The notes under the pieces are model-generated. The model worked only from the letters and a program-made list of their open reading frames with translations, was not told the DNA's origin and searched no databases. Positions 62,589-64,000 of a DNA stretch of 64,000 bases are shown here, piece by piece. The position numbers were made by a program, and so were the translations under genes. Origin of the DNA: Nocardia cyriacigeorgica (GTDB taxonomy: Bacteria; Actinomycetota; Actinomycetes; Mycobacteriales; Mycobacteriaceae); assembly GCF_010858045.1 (NCBI RefSeq), contig NZ_JAAGVC010000009.1, positions 62,001 through 126,000 of the forward strand, written 5' to 3'. Numbering within the stretch: the first letter of the stretch is position 1; each line of letters starts with the position of its first letter.

Positions 62589-62775
62589 ATCTGCGGATAC
62601 CTCAGGTTGTGCCCCCGCGCCGCGGTTATCGAAGGCGATCCCCCGAAACGACCGGTGAGCAGGGTTGCGACACCGCTCGACAGGGTGTGCGTATCCGGTT
62701 GCGAATCAGCGTCGCGCAATGGCGAATTCGCCTGCCCGAGGTGATTTTCGGCGCGACCACCGGGGTGCGAACTCG

Positions 62776-64000
62776 CTATTCCCGCGCGAGTGCGTCGTCC
62801 AGTTCGGTGAGATACCCCTGCACCGGCCCCGCGGTGAGGATCCCGCTGCCCGCGCCCGCGATCTCGCCCGCGGCGGGCGTCAATCGAGCACGGGCGCGCG
62901 CCATCGCGGCGTGGTCGCCGAGATCTATCGCCGCTCGTGCGATAAGACTCCACAACGCTTCGATCAGCAGACCCGGCGGTGGTTCCTGGACACGGGCCAG
63001 GCGTGCCCGGGCCTCGTCGCGGCGCCCTTCGGCCAGTAGCAGCAGCGGCCGAGCCCACGGCTCATAGGGGCCCCACTCGGTCGCTGCCGGGAAATCCGCC
63101 GGAGCCCCGCGCCATACCCGCAGGCACAGCAATGCCATCGGCAGCGCGCCCTGCTCGAATCCCGGCATGCCGCAGTTCTCGTACCGCTGGGCGATGGTGC
63201 GATAGCCCGCTTCGGCGATCTCGATCGGCGCGCCGGTCGCGGCGGCCCGCATGGTGCGATACCACCCGGTGAACACCGCGACCAGCGGCCGTTCGTTGCG
63301 GGCCCCCAGCCGGTCGGCGGCACCGGCGTGGACGTCGGCCTGATCGAAATCACCGAAAGCGCTGCGGGTCTGCATCAGGGCGAGGTGGCCGAGGATCTCG
63401 AACGGCACCAGCTCGTGGCGGCGCGACAGTTCCACCAGTTCCCGGCCGATGGCTTCGCGTTCGCCGGCGCGGCCGGGGCGATCACAGGTCTGGAGGAAGA
63501 GGCCGTTCAATGCGAAGGCGAGCAGGGACGGATCATCCAGTGCCCGGGCGATTCCGGTGGCCGCGCGGGCGGCGTCGATCCCGCGGCGGCTGCGGATTCC
63601 CCGGGTTTCGACGGCGATGGTCGTCAGCAGCCGGGCCCTCGAGCCGGCGGCCGCGTCCGCCGGTAGCCGGGCGAGCGTGCGTTCGGCGGCGGCCGTGATC
63701 TGGGCCGCCTGGTCGGGATCGTCGGATCGAGTCCATATGCCCGGCACGTCGTAGCTGCCGATGATGCGTGCGGTGAGCTGCGGATCATCGAGGCGTTCGG
63801 CCGCGGCGACCGTGTCGAGCCGCTGCTGCCTGGCGGCGGCCAGCCCGCCGCTGCCGGTCATCGCAAGACTGCGCAGCAGCCCGACCGTCGATTCGAGGCG
63901 CGCGGTGGCTCCGCCTGCCACGGTGCGGTCGTAGGCCGCGGTGGCCTCGGCCCATACCCGCTCGGCGGCGTCGTCGACACCGATGTCGTGGCGCAGGATG
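62776..64000 (-). CDS. BTAD/SARP-type regulator, 3' part (5' end outside window)
   Basis: The frame is open to the right edge, giving at least 407 codons of a C-terminal part. The segment nearest the edge, LRHDIGVDDAAERVWAEA, is the end of a bacterial transcriptional activation domain (BTAD), so a DNA-binding domain of AfsR/DnrI type is expected outside. The visible part is a helical repeat region with YDVPGIWTRSDDPDQAAQI and many Ala/Arg-rich helices, as in large nocardial and streptomycete SARP-like regulators. What it controls is not visible here. Confidence 0.8.
   Translation of the reverse strand, partial: ILRHDIGVDDAAERVWAEATAAYDRTVAGGATARLESTVGLLRSLAMTGSGGLAAARQQRLDTVAAAERLDDPQLTARIIGSYDVPGIWTRSDDPDQAAQITAAAERTLARLPADAAAGSRARLLTTIAVETRGIRSRRGIDAARAATGIARALDDPSLLAFALNGLFLQTCDRPGRAGEREAIGRELVELSRRHELVPFEILGHLALMQTRSAFGDFDQADVHAGAADRLGARNERPLVAVFTGWYRTMRAAATGAPIEIAEAGYRTIAQRYENCGMPGFEQGALPMALLCLRVWRGAPADFPAATEWGPYEPWARPLLLLAEGRRDEARARLARVQEPPPGLLIEALWSLIARAAIDLGDHAAMARARARLTPAAGEIAGAGSGILTAGPVQGYLTELDDALARE

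Overview
The window is high-GC actinobacterial DNA. The best fit is Nocardia or a close relative in Mycobacteriales. The evidence is the conserved gene order on the rsmG side of the replication origin (rsmG-parA-parB-acetyltransferase, cwlM, trxA, trxB, anti-sigma, sigM, murJ, DUF6049, mutT4-like, pcnA), which matches the Mycobacterium order Rv3919c to Rv3907c gene for gene, plus a complete mce operon, a mycobacterial-type multidomain MurJ and a lon protease gene. No tRNA, rRNA, insertion sequence, prophage or CRISPR array was seen.

Bases 1-17.9 kb form the origin-proximal housekeeping block. rsmG (5' end off the window), parA and parB run rightward. Two identical parS-like 16-mers lie upstream of parA and inside its first codons. 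An acetyltransferase gene follows and is separated by a strong hairpin from a long leftward block: a Nudix gene, DUF6049, murJ, sigM, anti-sigma, trxB, trxA and cwlM. This block joins envelope assembly (the MurJ flippase with a pseudokinase, and the peptidoglycan regulator CwlM) to thiol redox control. trxB has a promoter of the SigH/SigR type. pcnA reads divergently.

Bases 17.9-41.1 kb are accessory and metabolic. They hold a 5-oxoprolinase operon (pxpA-pxpB-pxpC), a DUF4185 exported protein, a protein with aspartate-rich repeats, an MFS exporter, a Nudix hydrolase, a pirin, an XRE(DUF5753)/DUF397 pair with a divergent partner gene, a SigG-like sigma factor, a dihydrofolate-reductase-like protein, an M13 metallopeptidase facing an L,D-transpeptidase, a cytochrome P450, a beta-lactamase-fold hydrolase coupled to a small exported protein, a lipoprotein, a 14-TM MFS exporter and a secreted S1 protease.

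Bases 41.1-51.9 kb are one mce lipid-import operon: two YrbE permeases, six Mce proteins joined by stop/start overlaps, and two Mce-associated membrane proteins. It is preceded by about 500 bp of unusually AT-rich DNA that contains a perfect match to the KstR (sterol regulon) consensus.

Bases 52-64 kb hold RNase HI, an SRPBCC protein, an L-2-hydroxyglutarate oxidase-like flavoenzyme, a membrane-anchored protein, a TIGR03084 protein, a TetR regulator with a palindromic operator translationally coupled to a phytoene-desaturase-like flavoenzyme, a DUF445 membrane protein, lon (SigH-like promoter overlapping a HAIR-like inverted repeat) and the 3' part of a BTAD-type regulator running off the right edge. 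Several genes show a TANNNT hexamer 6-8 nt before the start codon, the signature of leaderless transcripts. I used it to choose those starts.
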